This document shows, one piece after another, positions 6,648-14,235 of a stretch of DNA of 15,771 nucleotides. Each line of letters starts with the position of its first letter. Position 1 is the first letter of the stretch. The position numbers and the translations under genes are program-made. The notes under the pieces are model-generated. The model made no database searches, was not told the origin of the DNA, and worked only from the letters and a program-made list of their open reading frames with translations. This DNA comes from CAZFYZ01 sp964523735 (GTDB lineage: Bacteria > Armatimonadota > UBA5829). The DNA lies in contig CAZFYZ010000090.1 of assembly GCA_964523735.1 (NCBI GenBank), positions 1 through 15,771 on the forward strand, in the 5' to 3' direction.

Positions 6648-7935
6648 AATAGGAAGTCGGTTCGAGTGGATGTCTCGTGACGAACTGACGGCGTGGCAAT
6701 CGGAGGCGCTGGCAAGAACCATCGCGCAGGCGGCGAAGTCTCCGTGGTATAAGGCGAAGTTTGCAGAAATGGGGCTGGATCCGGAGTCGGTCAAGTCGGC
6801 ATCCGACATTACGAAGCTCCCATTCACTACCAAGGAAGACCTTCGCCTCAGCTATCCGACTGGTATGCTGTCGGTGGATCAGGAGGAACTCGTCAGGCTC
6901 CATACATCCAGCGGCACCACCGGCACCCCCACCGCGATTTTCCACACCAAGTCAGACATCGACAACTGGGCTGAGCTGATGGCGCGCTCTCTATCCTTGA
7001 GCGGTGTCACGTCGAAGGACGTCTTCCAGAACATGTCCGGCTATGGGATGTTCACCGGTGGCCTCGGGCTGCACTATGGCGCGGAGCGGCTGGGGATGCT
7101 TGTTCTCCCGGCAGGTCCCGGCAACACAGCGCGGCAGATCAAGCTCATCCGTGACTTCCACGTTTCCTGCATCCACGCGACTCCAAGCTACGCGATGCAC
7201 GTGGCCGAGCGAATGGTGCAGGAGGGAGACGATCCCAAATCTTTGGGCATCAAAGTGGCATTCCTGGGGGCCGAGCCCTACACCGAGGAACTCAGGTTCA
7301 AACTCCAGGAACTCTACGGGTTCAAAGTCTTCAACAGCTACGGCCTCTCCGAGATGAACGGCCCGGGCGTCGCGTTCGAGTGCGTCAACCAGAACGGAAT
7401 GCACATCTGGGAGGACAGCTACATTGTCGAGATCGTTAACCCCGAGACGCTGCAACCTGTGCCCGAGGGCGAGATCGGCGAACTGGTTCTGACTACTCTC
7501 CGCCGCACGGCGATGCCGATTATCCGTTACCGCACTCGCGACCTCACTCGCATCATCCCGGGCGAGTGCTCCTGCGGCCTGGTCCACAGGCGGCTGGCCA
7601 GAATGGTTGGCCGGTCCGATGACATGCTTATAGTCCGCGGCGTGAATGTCTTCCCCAGCCAGATCGAGGAAGTGATCATGCCCCACAAGTGGATTGGCGG
7701 CAACTACTTGATCCACCTCACCAAGGTGCAGGCCCTCGATCAGATGACAGTTAGAGTCGAGCTTGCGAAGGGTGAGTTCGATGGCTCTATCGACACCCTC
7801 AAGACTCTCAGGAGCCAGCTCCAACGCGAGCTGAAGGAGCAAGTCGGCTTCACCGTTAACATCGAGGTGATGGAGCCGGGCAGCCTTCCGGCGAGTGAGG
7901 GCAAAGCCAAGCGCGTTTTGGATGAGAGAGGTTAG
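6631..7935 (+). CDS. paaK: PaaK-type (phenylacetate--CoA ligase family) AMP-forming CoA ligase
   Basis: This 434-residue cytosolic enzyme of the adenylate-forming superfamily activates a carboxylic acid to an acyl-AMP and then to the CoA thioester. Visible motifs in order are the phosphate loop LHTSSGTTGTP (90-100), YGLSE (237-241), RYRTRD (299-304), a C-S-C-G turn (313-316), GRSDDML (327-333) with RGVNVFP (336-342), and a small C-terminal domain ending in EGKAKRV (Lys425 or Lys427 as the mobile-domain lysine). Length is normal for PaaK (about 430). The start is supported by AAGGGG 7 bases upstream. The next gene, a double-ACT protein, begins 9 bases after the stop. That pairing is common for PaaK-like ligases of anaerobes and archaea that act on aryl acids. 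No phenylacetate degradation genes are nearby, so the symbol marks the family, not a proven substrate. Confidence 0.92.
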   Translation: MELADRIGSRFEWMSRDELTAWQSEALARTIAQAAKSPWYKAKFAEMGLDPESVKSASDITKLPFTTKEDLRLSYPTGMLSVDQEELVRLHTSSGTTGTPTAIFHTKSDIDNWAELMARSLSLSGVTSKDVFQNMSGYGMFTGGLGLHYGAERLGMLVLPAGPGNTARQIKLIRDFHVSCIHATPSYAMHVAERMVQEGDDPKSLGIKVAFLGAEPYTEELRFKLQELYGFKVFNSYGLSEMNGPGVAFECVNQNGMHIWEDSYIVEIVNPETLQPVPEGEIGELVLTTLRRTAMPIIRYRTRDLTRIIPGECSCGLVHRRLARMVGRSDDMLIVRGVNVFPSQIEEVIMPHKWIGGNYLIHLTKVQALDQMTVRVELAKGEFDGSIDTLKTLRSQLQRELKEQVGFTVNIEVMEPGSLPASEGKAKRVLDERG

Positions 7936-7947
7936 GAGAAGCAGATG
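7933..7947 (+). promoter_or_regulatory. Ribosome binding site overlapping the ligase stop codon
   Basis: The stop TAG (7933-7935) overlaps AGGAG (7934-7938), which lies 6 bases before the ATG at 7945. This arrangement favours translational coupling of the ligase and the ACT-domain protein. Confidence 0.7.
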
Positions 7948-8361
7948 TACAACGAGATCAGAGTCTTCGCAGAGAACAAGCCAGGCAAGCTCTCGAAGGT
8001 CGCCGAGGCTTTGGGCAGTGCAAGCGTGGATCTAGTTAACCTGGAGATCGCGGATGAGGGGCAGTTCGGTGTCATCAAGATCCTGACTGCCGAGCAGGAT
8101 CGCGCTAAGTCCGTCCTCGAAGCCGCGGGTTTGACCGTCGCCTACAACCAGGTCGCGATCATCGAGATCACCGACCAGCCGGGTGGGCTGGTCAAGCTCG
8201 CTAAGGCCATCGAGGGCGCCGGTGTTAACGTAACAGACGCCTACGGCTGCATCCTAGAGCGCGGCAAGCGAGCCATCTTCGTCGTCAAAGGCGACAACCT
8301 GGCAGCGATTGAGAAGGCAGCTGCGGCTGCGGGGCTCAAGGCGCTAAGCGAGCTCGAATAG
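7945..8361 (+). CDS. Tandem ACT-domain regulatory protein
   Basis: The 138-residue product consists of two ACT domains and nothing else. The first is at about 3-66, with the ligand-loop motif NKPGKL at 11-16; the second is at about 68-138, with DQPGGL at 77-82. ACT domains bind small effectors, usually amino acids, at domain interfaces. It has no signal peptide or other catalytic region, so it is probably a cytosolic effector-binding partner. It follows the CoA ligase by 9 bases with an overlapping ribosome binding site, so both are made together. By analogy with other PaaK-ACT pairs it may tune the ligase in response to an aromatic amino acid or product; that is inference. The rhamnosidase gene starts 21 bases after its stop. 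Confidence 0.9.
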   Translation: MYNEIRVFAENKPGKLSKVAEALGSASVDLVNLEIADEGQFGVIKILTAEQDRAKSVLEAAGLTVAYNQVAIIEITDQPGGLVKLAKAIEGAGVNVTDAYGCILERGKRAIFVVKGDNLAAIEKAAAAAGLKALSELE

Positions 8362-8370
8362 CCTAAGGCC

Positions 8371-8385
8371 GGGAGGATCAGCATG
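8371..8385 (+). promoter_or_regulatory. Ribosome binding site of the GH78 gene
   Basis: GGGAGG at 8371-8376 lies 6 bases before ATG 8383 and only 10 bases after the stop of the ACT-domain gene. It fixes the start that gives a signal peptide. It also leaves almost no room for a separate promoter between the two genes. Confidence 0.75.
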
Positions 8386-11300
8386 TCACACGTCTGCATC
8401 AGCATCGCACTAACCTTGTTCACGGTCGCGTATTTCAGCCCAGCCGGACATGCGAGTCCACTGGCCGTAGGACAGCTCCGCTGCGAGTATCTCAGCAATC
8501 CTCAGGGAATAGACGTCATTCAGCCCAGGCTCTCTTGGGTCCTGAGCTCCAAGGAACGCGGTCAGAAGCAGACAGCGTACCGAGTCCTCGTCGCCGGCAG
8601 CCCGACCGGTCTTGCCTCGGGCAAGGCTGATCTCTGGGACAGCGGCAAGATAGCCAGTGATCAGACGATCCACGTCGTCTACAAGGGCAAGCCGCTCCGC
8701 ACACGGATGCAGTGCTTCTGGAAAGTCCAGGTCTGGGATGCAAACGGCAAGATGTCTCAATCCAAAGAGCCGGCGTTCTGGTCAATGGGACTGCTGAAAC
8801 CCACCGACTGGCGGGCAGAATGGATCGCGGCGCCGATCGAGCCCGAGCGGGTTACCCCCCACAACGGTTACCACAGCGAGTTTGCCGACTCGCCCGATGC
8901 AGCCAAATGGGTGGCAATCGATCTGGGCGAGCAGCGCAAGATCGATGCAGTAGCTCTCCATCCAGCTCGTCCATATGACTGGTCGTCTGACATCCCCGGC
9001 TTCCTGTTCCCCGTCAGGTTCAGAATTGAGGCCGCGCTGAGTCCGGACTTCTCCGATGCCACGACAGTCGTGGACAGGACAACTGGCGACGTGCCTAATC
9101 CTGGGCTCGAAGCGCTGGTCTACCGTTTCGACCCCATCACGGCCCGGTATGTCCGTCTGGTGGCTACACGCCTGACCAGTCACGAGCACACGAAGTTCGG
9201 GCTGGCTCTGGCGGAGATGAAGGTCCTCTCAGGGTCCGAGAACGTGGCTGAGAACTGCACTGTAACAGCCCTCGACGCGCTCGAGAACGGCGGCTGGTCG
9301 AAGCAGAGGCTTGTTGATGGTCGCGTGCTGCCCGATCCCGCAAATCCCGCCGACATTCCCTCGACGATGCTCCGCAAGGAGTTCGACATACGCGGGCGCG
9401 TCAAACGAGCCGTCGTTTCGGTAACCGGTCTGGGGCTCTATGAGCTTCGCATCAATGGCCGCAAGGTCGGCGATCAACTGCTTGCCCCAGAGTGGACCCG
9501 CTACAGCAGGCGCATTCAGTACCAGACATACGACGTAACGAACATTCTCACCCCGGGCAATAACGCTGTCGGGGCGCAACTGAGCGGCGGATGGTGGACC
9601 GGCCCGGTGCAGATCCAGATCCCGCCGGAGAACGCGCGGCAGTGTCTATTGATGAGGTTGGACGTCGAGTTGGCCAACGGCACGAGGAAGTCGATCGTAA
9701 CCGACTCCTCGTGGACGGCGAGCACCGATGGACCGATTCGCAGGTCCGGCATCTACTTCGGCGAGGTCTACGACGCCACGAGGGAGATGCCCGGATGGGA
9801 CAAGCCGGGCTTCGCGGGCACAGGATGGTCGCAGGCTCAGGTGCTGCCGAACCCGGACGGCTGCGCGGATGCCGCCCTTGTCGCGCAGTGCAACGAGCCT
9901 ATTCGTGTGACCAAAGAGCTGCGGCCGGTCAGCGTAACCGAGCCAAAGCCCGGAGTCTACGTGTTTGACATGGGCCAGAACATGGTCGGCTGGTGCCGGC
10001 TGAAGGTCGATGCGCCGGCCGGGACCAGGATCACCCTTCGTCACGCTGAGATGCTCAACGACGATGGTACCGTCTATACAGAGAATCTCCGCGGCGCGGC
10101 CCAGGTTGCTGATTACGTCTGGCGGGGCGGCGAGGCCACCTCTGAGCCGCATTTCACCTACTATGGCTTCCGCTATGTCGAGCTGACAGGCCTGCCCTCC
10201 CCTCCAGCCAAAGACGCGATCCTCGGCCGCGTCTTTCACTCTGCTGCGCCGGACGCCGGCAAGTTCTCGTGCTCTAACGCGCTGGTCAACAAGATCATGC
10301 ATTGCGTGGAGTGGGTTCAGCGAGCAAACCTGGAGAGCACGCCGACCGACTGCCCTCAGCGCGACGAGAGGATGGGCTGGATGGGGGACATCCAGGCGTT
10401 TGCGCAGACTGCCTTCTTCACCATGGACGTGGCCGGCTTCTTCACGAAGTGGGTGCCCGACATCCGTGATTCCCAGGCCGACGACGGGCGCTACCCGGAT
10501 TTCGCTCCGCACATGGCTGACCCCAATACCAGCTTCTCGGGCGCTCCCGCTTGGGGCGACGCAGGCATAGTTGTCCCGTGGCGGATGTATCAGAACTACG
10601 CGGACACCCGGATACTTGAGCAGCACTTTGAATCGGCCACGCGCTGGATCGAGTTCATGCGTTCAAACAGCCCCAACCTGCTCTGGCAGAAGAATCGCGG
10701 CAACGACTACAACGATTGGCTCAATGGCGACACCCTGATCCTGGAGGGCTATCCACGCGGGATCAGCAATATCCCTCAGGAAGTATTCGCCACGGCCATG
10801 TTCGCTCATTCCACGGAGATCGTGGCCAAGATGGCCACATTGATTGGCCGGCAAGAGGACGCCGAGAAATACGGCAAGCTGTTTGGGGACATCAAGGCTG
10901 CGTTCAACCAGGCGTATGTCAAACCCGACGGACGGATACACGGCGATACCCAGGCGGGCTACGCCCTGGCTCTGAACTTCAACCTGCTGGACGAGGCCCT
11001 GCGCCCTAAGGCCTTGGAACACCTGATCGAGGCCATCGGCAAATACAAGGGGCACCCCTCGACCGGGATGCTGGCGACACACAGGATGATGCTCGAACTG
11101 ACTCGCAACGGCCGGCACGACGAGGCATGGCGGCTAATCAATCTGCGCACGGTACCCTCGTGGGGATACATGATCGAGATGGGCGCAACGACGATGTGGG
11201 AACGGTGGGATGGTTACGTCAAAGGCCGCGGCTTCCAAGACCGGGGCATGAACTCGTTCAACCATTGGGCGTTCGGCGCAGTCGGCGAGTGGGTTTGGCG

Positions 11301-11652
11301 CGAGTTGGCGGGGATCAACCCCGACGACAGCCAGCCCGGCTACAAGCACTTCGTCGTCCGGCCTCGCCCGTGCGCCGGTCTCACCTGGGTCAAGGCAGAA
11401 CACAACTCCATCCGCGGCAAGATCGTCAGCGACTGGAAGATGGGCAAGCGGCAGTTCACGCTTCGCATCAGCGTGCCGGTGGGCACAACGGCCACGGTCT
11501 ACGTGCCGGCCAAGGACGCGGCTTCGGTTACAGAGAACGGCAATTTGGCGTCGCACTCCAAGGGAGTCAAGTTCAGAAGGATGGAGGCCGGAAACGCTGT
11601 GTTCACAGTCCAGTCAGGGCACTACGTGTTCCAGGCAGCGCTCGGCCACTAG
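8383..11652 (+). CDS. Secreted GH78 alpha-L-rhamnosidase with inserted discoidin-like domain
   Basis: This 1089-residue exported inverting glycosidase should release terminal alpha-L-rhamnose from polysaccharides or glycosides. A signal peptide (cleavage after GHA, about residue 24) is followed by an N-terminal beta-sandwich (28-145). An F5/8-type (discoidin/CBM32-like) insert occupies about 155-310, with WVAIDLGEQRKIDAVALHP and YVRLVATR as landmarks. Next come the Bac_rhamnosid_N domain (about 335-500), the concanavalin-like domain with FDMGQNMVGW (528-537), the (alpha/alpha)6 catalytic barrel (about 625-985) and a C-terminal beta domain (990-1089). The catalytic motif DCPQRDERMGWMGD is at 656-669, with Glu662 the likely general acid. 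The conserved GATTMWERWD lies at 934-943, with Glu932 or Glu940 near the proposed base. All key motifs are intact. It is the last of three closely spaced genes, an odd partner for a CoA ligase. Confidence 0.95.
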   Translation: MSHVCISIALTLFTVAYFSPAGHASPLAVGQLRCEYLSNPQGIDVIQPRLSWVLSSKERGQKQTAYRVLVAGSPTGLASGKADLWDSGKIASDQTIHVVYKGKPLRTRMQCFWKVQVWDANGKMSQSKEPAFWSMGLLKPTDWRAEWIAAPIEPERVTPHNGYHSEFADSPDAAKWVAIDLGEQRKIDAVALHPARPYDWSSDIPGFLFPVRFRIEAALSPDFSDATTVVDRTTGDVPNPGLEALVYRFDPITARYVRLVATRLTSHEHTKFGLALAEMKVLSGSENVAENCTVTALDALENGGWSKQRLVDGRVLPDPANPADIPSTMLRKEFDIRGRVKRAVVSVTGLGLYELRINGRKVGDQLLAPEWTRYSRRIQYQTYDVTNILTPGNNAVGAQLSGGWWTGPVQIQIPPENARQCLLMRLDVELANGTRKSIVTDSSWTASTDGPIRRSGIYFGEVYDATREMPGWDKPGFAGTGWSQAQVLPNPDGCADAALVAQCNEPIRVTKELRPVSVTEPKPGVYVFDMGQNMVGWCRLKVDAPAGTRITLRHAEMLNDDGTVYTENLRGAAQVADYVWRGGEATSEPHFTYYGFRYVELTGLPSPPAKDAILGRVFHSAAPDAGKFSCSNALVNKIMHCVEWVQRANLESTPTDCPQRDERMGWMGDIQAFAQTAFFTMDVAGFFTKWVPDIRDSQADDGRYPDFAPHMADPNTSFSGAPAWGDAGIVVPWRMYQNYADTRILEQHFESATRWIEFMRSNSPNLLWQKNRGNDYNDWLNGDTLILEGYPRGISNIPQEVFATAMFAHSTEIVAKMATLIGRQEDAEKYGKLFGDIKAAFNQAYVKPDGRIHGDTQAGYALALNFNLLDEALRPKALEHLIEAIGKYKGHPSTGMLATHRMMLELTRNGRHDEAWRLINLRTVPSWGYMIEMGATTMWERWDGYVKGRGFQDRGMNSFNHWAFGAVGEWVWRELAGINPDDSQPGYKHFVVRPRPCAGLTWVKAEHNSIRGKIVSDWKMGKRQFTLRISVPVGTTATVYVPAKDAASVTENGNLASHSKGVKFRRMEAGNAVFTVQSGHYVFQAALGH

Positions 11653-11717
11653 GCGCTGTAGCTTTGCAGGGCCGGCCGAGGTTGTTGCGATAGATCGCTC
11701 TTTCCGCGCAATCCTCA

Positions 11718-11772
11718 GTTGTAGCAGGCGTCTCCGACGCCTCCCAGGGGCGTCAGAGACGCCTGCTACAAC
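11718..11772. repeat. Nested inverted repeat with 24-bp arms between convergent genes
   Basis: Arm 11718-11741 and arm 11749-11772 are reverse complements with one mismatch in 24, around a 7-base loop. Each arm holds its own palindrome: GGCGTC-TCC-GACGCC (11727-11741) and GGCGTC-AGA-GACGCC (11749-11763). The mismatch lies in the central triplet. The element can fold as one long hairpin or two short ones. It stands between the ends of the GH78 gene (11652) and the aquaporin gene (11799) and may terminate or separate both transcripts. There is no flanking T-run. It looks like a dispersed intergenic palindrome. Confidence 0.75.
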
Positions 11773-11798
11773 CATGGTGACAGTTCATCCGGCGGCTG

Positions 11799-12497
11799 CT
11801 AGCTGTCTCGTCCCCGCAGGATTGGATACACGATGCCGGCAATGACCGCTCCGGCGATCGGGATCAGCCAGAAGAACCACAGTTGGCTCAGCGCCCAGTC
11901 CCCCACAAACACCGCCGGGCCGGTGCTTCGGGCGGGGTTCACTGAGGTGTTCGTGATGGGGATGCTGATGAGGTGAATCAGCGTCAACACAAGACCGATC
12001 GGAATTGGCGCGAACCCCAATGGCGCCTTGGGGTCTGTTGCACCGAGGATGACCATCAGAAACCCGAACGTTAGCACCAACTCGGCAACCAGGCACGCGG
12101 TCATCGAGTAACCGCCGGGCGAATGCTCGCCGAAGCCGTTAGCCGCGAATCCGCCGCTGAGGCTGAATTCTGGCTGGCCGCTCGCTATCACGTACAGCAC
12201 TGCCGAAGCCGCAATCCCGCCGAGCACCTGCGCGATAATATAAGGGACAACGTCTTTGCCGGGGAATCGCCTCGCGACCGCAAGCCCCAGCGTGACTGCC
12301 GGGTTGATGTGGCAGCCGGATATGTGCCCTATCGCATAGGCCATCGTAAGAAGCGTAAGCCCGAACGCCAGCGCTACGCCGACAAACCCTATGCCGACCT
12401 CGGGGAACTTCGCCGCGATCACCGCGCTGCCGCACCCACCGAACACAAGCCAGAAAGTCCCGATAAACTCAGCCGAAACTCGTCTACCCAGTCCCAT
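11799..12497 (-). CDS. aqpZ: Aquaporin Z-type water channel
   Basis: This 232-residue inner-membrane channel of the MIP family has six membrane helices and two half-helices. It matches the length of E. coli AqpZ (231). The two signature loops are NPA at 65-67 (SGCHINPAVT) and NPA at 187-189 (TNTSVNPARS). The selectivity-filter residues expected for a strict water channel are all present: Phe45, His175 (LIHLISIP), Thr184 and Arg190. A glycerol facilitator would have a wider filter and NPARD at the second loop. The ATG has AGGAG 6 bases upstream on the minus strand. It faces away from the ADP-ribosylglycohydrolase gene and towards GH78. A 12-bp hairpin in its leader ends just before the ribosome binding site. 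Confidence 0.96.
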   Translation of the reverse strand: MGLGRRVSAEFIGTFWLVFGGCGSAVIAAKFPEVGIGFVGVALAFGLTLLTMAYAIGHISGCHINPAVTLGLAVARRFPGKDVVPYIIAQVLGGIAASAVLYVIASGQPEFSLSGGFAANGFGEHSPGGYSMTACLVAELVLTFGFLMVILGATDPKAPLGFAPIPIGLVLTLIHLISIPITNTSVNPARSTGPAVFVGDWALSQLWFFWLIPIAGAVIAGIVYPILRGRDS

Positions 12498-12513
12498 TTC
12501 TCGCTCCTAGTCT

Positions 12514-12550
12514 CGCGCAGGCGGCCGTTCTCCAAGACGCCGCCTGCGCG
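12514..12550 (-). repeat. Perfect 12-bp hairpin in aqpZ leader
   Basis: CGCGCAGGCGGC (12514-12525) and GCCGCCTGCGCG (12539-12550) are perfect reverse complements around a 13-base loop. On the minus strand the hairpin ends only five bases before the AGGAG site of aqpZ (12504-12508) and 16 bases before the ATG. It could act on translation or mRNA stability, or be another intergenic palindrome. I see no clear aqpZ promoter in the 140 bases on its other side. Confidence 0.6.
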
Positions 12551-12638
12551 GTAGTGGAAAACCGACGGTGCATAGTTATCCAATACGTGTCCGTCGTCCT
12601 TCCTGATGGACGAACATTCGGTACAAGCCCGTTTGCGC

Positions 12639-12647
12639 TGCTATAAT
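12639..12647 (+). promoter_or_regulatory. Extended -10 promoter of the ADP-ribosylglycohydrolase-family gene
   Basis: TGCTATAAT at 12639-12647 is a perfect extended -10 element (TGnTATAAT). A weak TTCGGT at 12617-12622, 19 bases upstream, is the only -35-like word. Transcription would start near 12654, about 39 bases before the ATG. Confidence 0.6.
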
Positions 12648-12667
12648 GAGCGTATCAATCCCTGTCG

Positions 12668-12681
12668 CTAGACTGGTCTAG
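12668..12681. promoter_or_regulatory. Palindrome CTAGAC-TG-GTCTAG touching the ribosome binding site
   Basis: CTAGAC (12668-12673) and GTCTAG (12676-12681) are perfect reverse complements separated by TG. The palindrome lies just downstream of the predicted transcription start. Its last bases overlap the AGGAAGG ribosome binding site (12680-12686) of the gene at 12693. The position suits an operator for a dimeric repressor. The 2-base centre is too tight for a good RNA loop. It is a single copy, and no regulator gene is adjacent. Confidence 0.35.
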
Positions 12682-12692
12682 GAAGGTCTGTC

Positions 12693-14141
12693 ATGTCACG
12701 CGTGAACATTAACCGCGACGAGCTTCGAAACAAGATCTACGGCTGCTGGATGGGCAAGAGCATCGGCGGCACACTCGGGACTCCGGTCGAGGGTCAACAG
12801 ACTACTCACGATTTCACCTTCTACTCCCAGCCCACGGGCGGCGAACCACTGCCAAACGACGACCTCGACCTCCAGCTAGTCTGGCTGAAGGCCGTTCAGC
12901 AGAGTGGCCCGCTCGCCGTCAACAACAGGCTTCTCGGGGAGTATTGGCTGAACTACATTCCCCCCTACTGGAACGAGTACGGCATCTGCAAGGGCAACAT
13001 GCGCGCCGGGCTGCTGCCGCCGCTGTCGGGAGAGTATCACAACCATTGGAAACACTCCAACGGCGCGTGGATTCGCTCAGAGATCTGGGCCTGCCTCGCG
13101 CCCGGCTGCCCCGACATCGCAATCGATTATGCTTACCATGATGCTTCTGTCGATCACGGTGGGGGCGAGGGCACCTACGCCGCCATGTTTACGGCCGCTG
13201 TTCAGAGCGCCGCGTTTGTTGTGAGCGAACGGGATGAGCTGATCAAGATCGGCCTCTCCAAGATCCCAAGAGACTGCCGCGTCGCCCGCTCCGTCAACAT
13301 CGTCCTCGACGCCCACGCCAAGGGCAAGACCTGGCTCGAGGCCCGCGAGGCCGTGGTCGAGGACAGCAAGGACCTCGGCTGGTTCCAGGCGCCGGCGAAC
13401 GTTGCATTCTTCATCGTAGGCTGGATGTACGGCGATGGCGACTTCGGTAAGTCCATCTGCACTGCAACCAACTGCGGGGACGATACGGACTGCACCGCCG
13501 CCACCCTTGGTGCAACCCTGGGGATCATCAGCGGCAAGGACGCGATTCCCGAGGAATGGATCGAGCCGATAGGGGACAGGATCATCACAATCGCTGTAGA
13601 CCGCGGGTCGATCCACCTTCCGACAACGCTCTCGCAGTTGACAGATGAGGTAATGGGTCAGGTTCCCCTGATGCTCGGGGCGAGGAACGCGCACGTGTCG
13701 GTCAGCGATGGGGCAACCGACTTGTCCAAGGCCGCCGACCTCGATCTCACAAATCAGGCAGTGGCCCAATCTATCTGGGCACGCTCGCCGTTCGCGCTCA
13801 CCTACGACTTCATCCACACCCTGGTGACGGTCGACTTCGGCCGCGAGCCCGATGTCAAGGCCGGAGAGCCGTTCCCCATCACCGTCACGCTTGCCAACAA
13901 GCTGCCCGACTGCCGCCACGCGGAGATCGTCTGGCGCCTGCCCGAGGGCTGGACGGTTACCCCGGCGATCGGCCACGCTACGCTATGGTCTTACGGTGGG
14001 CCCGCAGCAGAGATGCGCGTAGAGGTCATCGCCGACAGCGTCTGCCAAGGCACGTATCGAGGCACGCTCGAAGTACACGCAGCAGGCCGTCCGACCGTCG
14101 GGTATGTGCCGTTGGTGTTCTTCACGGGCGCAACCAAGTGA
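12693..14141 (+). CDS. ADP-ribosylglycohydrolase-family protein with C-terminal beta-sandwich
   Basis: The 482-residue product begins with the all-alpha ADP-ribosylglycohydrolase fold (about 8-340). The glycine-rich start GCWMGKSIGGTLGTPVEG (17-34) is typical. The binuclear Mg2+ site is recognisable in NDD (55-57) and in GDDTD (262-266). Family members remove ADP-ribose from Arg or other groups, or cleave related N-glycosidic bonds. The substrate of this bacterial subgroup is not known to me. Residues about 370-482 form an added beta-sandwich resembling NEW3/CARDB domains (FPITVTLANKL, then EIVWRLPEGWTV). There is no signal peptide. An AGGAAGG site lies 6 bases before the ATG, and an extended -10 promoter precedes it. 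The context of sugar-polymer enzymes suggests a carbohydrate-related substrate, but that is inference. Confidence 0.88.
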   Translation: MSRVNINRDELRNKIYGCWMGKSIGGTLGTPVEGQQTTHDFTFYSQPTGGEPLPNDDLDLQLVWLKAVQQSGPLAVNNRLLGEYWLNYIPPYWNEYGICKGNMRAGLLPPLSGEYHNHWKHSNGAWIRSEIWACLAPGCPDIAIDYAYHDASVDHGGGEGTYAAMFTAAVQSAAFVVSERDELIKIGLSKIPRDCRVARSVNIVLDAHAKGKTWLEAREAVVEDSKDLGWFQAPANVAFFIVGWMYGDGDFGKSICTATNCGDDTDCTAATLGATLGIISGKDAIPEEWIEPIGDRIITIAVDRGSIHLPTTLSQLTDEVMGQVPLMLGARNAHVSVSDGATDLSKAADLDLTNQAVAQSIWARSPFALTYDFIHTLVTVDFGREPDVKAGEPFPITVTLANKLPDCRHAEIVWRLPEGWTVTPAIGHATLWSYGGPAAEMRVEVIADSVCQGTYRGTLEVHAAGRPTVGYVPLVFFTGATK

Positions 14142-14155
14142 TCTGCCCGCACGCA

Positions 14156-14185
14156 TTGAAGCTGTCGTGATCTCAGCGGTCTAAT
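14156..14185 (+). promoter_or_regulatory. Candidate sigma70 promoter of the SIMPL-domain gene
   Basis: TTGAAG (14156-14161) and TCTAAT (14180-14185) are 18 bases apart, in the 91-base gap before the GTG start. Transcription would start near 14192. The match is reasonable but not perfect, and read-through from the upstream gene is equally possible. Confidence 0.4.
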
Positions 14186-14220
14186 CGAGAAAGTGCAGCT
14201 CCCTAGTAGCTGTCATATCT

Positions 14221-14235
14221 GGAGGTAGACCCGTG
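14221..14235 (+). promoter_or_regulatory. Ribosome binding site selecting a GTG start
   Basis: GGAGGT (14221-14226) lies 6 bases before GTG 14233, the first codon of a signal peptide. This supports the non-ATG start of the SIMPL-domain gene. Confidence 0.75.

Noticed and set aside
9646..10626. Long open frame on the minus strand inside the GH78 gene, and similar long antisense frames inside the ligase, ADP-ribosylglycohydrolase-family and GH3 genes
   Set aside because: They are shadows of GC-rich coding sequence. The opposite strand encodes complete, motif-bearing proteins and the antisense products show no recognisable domain.
11653..11717. Intrinsic terminator directly after GH78 (GCGAT-AG-ATCGC followed by TCTTT)
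   Set aside because: The 5-bp arms leave only a 2-base loop, so a stable hairpin is unlikely, and the T-run is interrupted.
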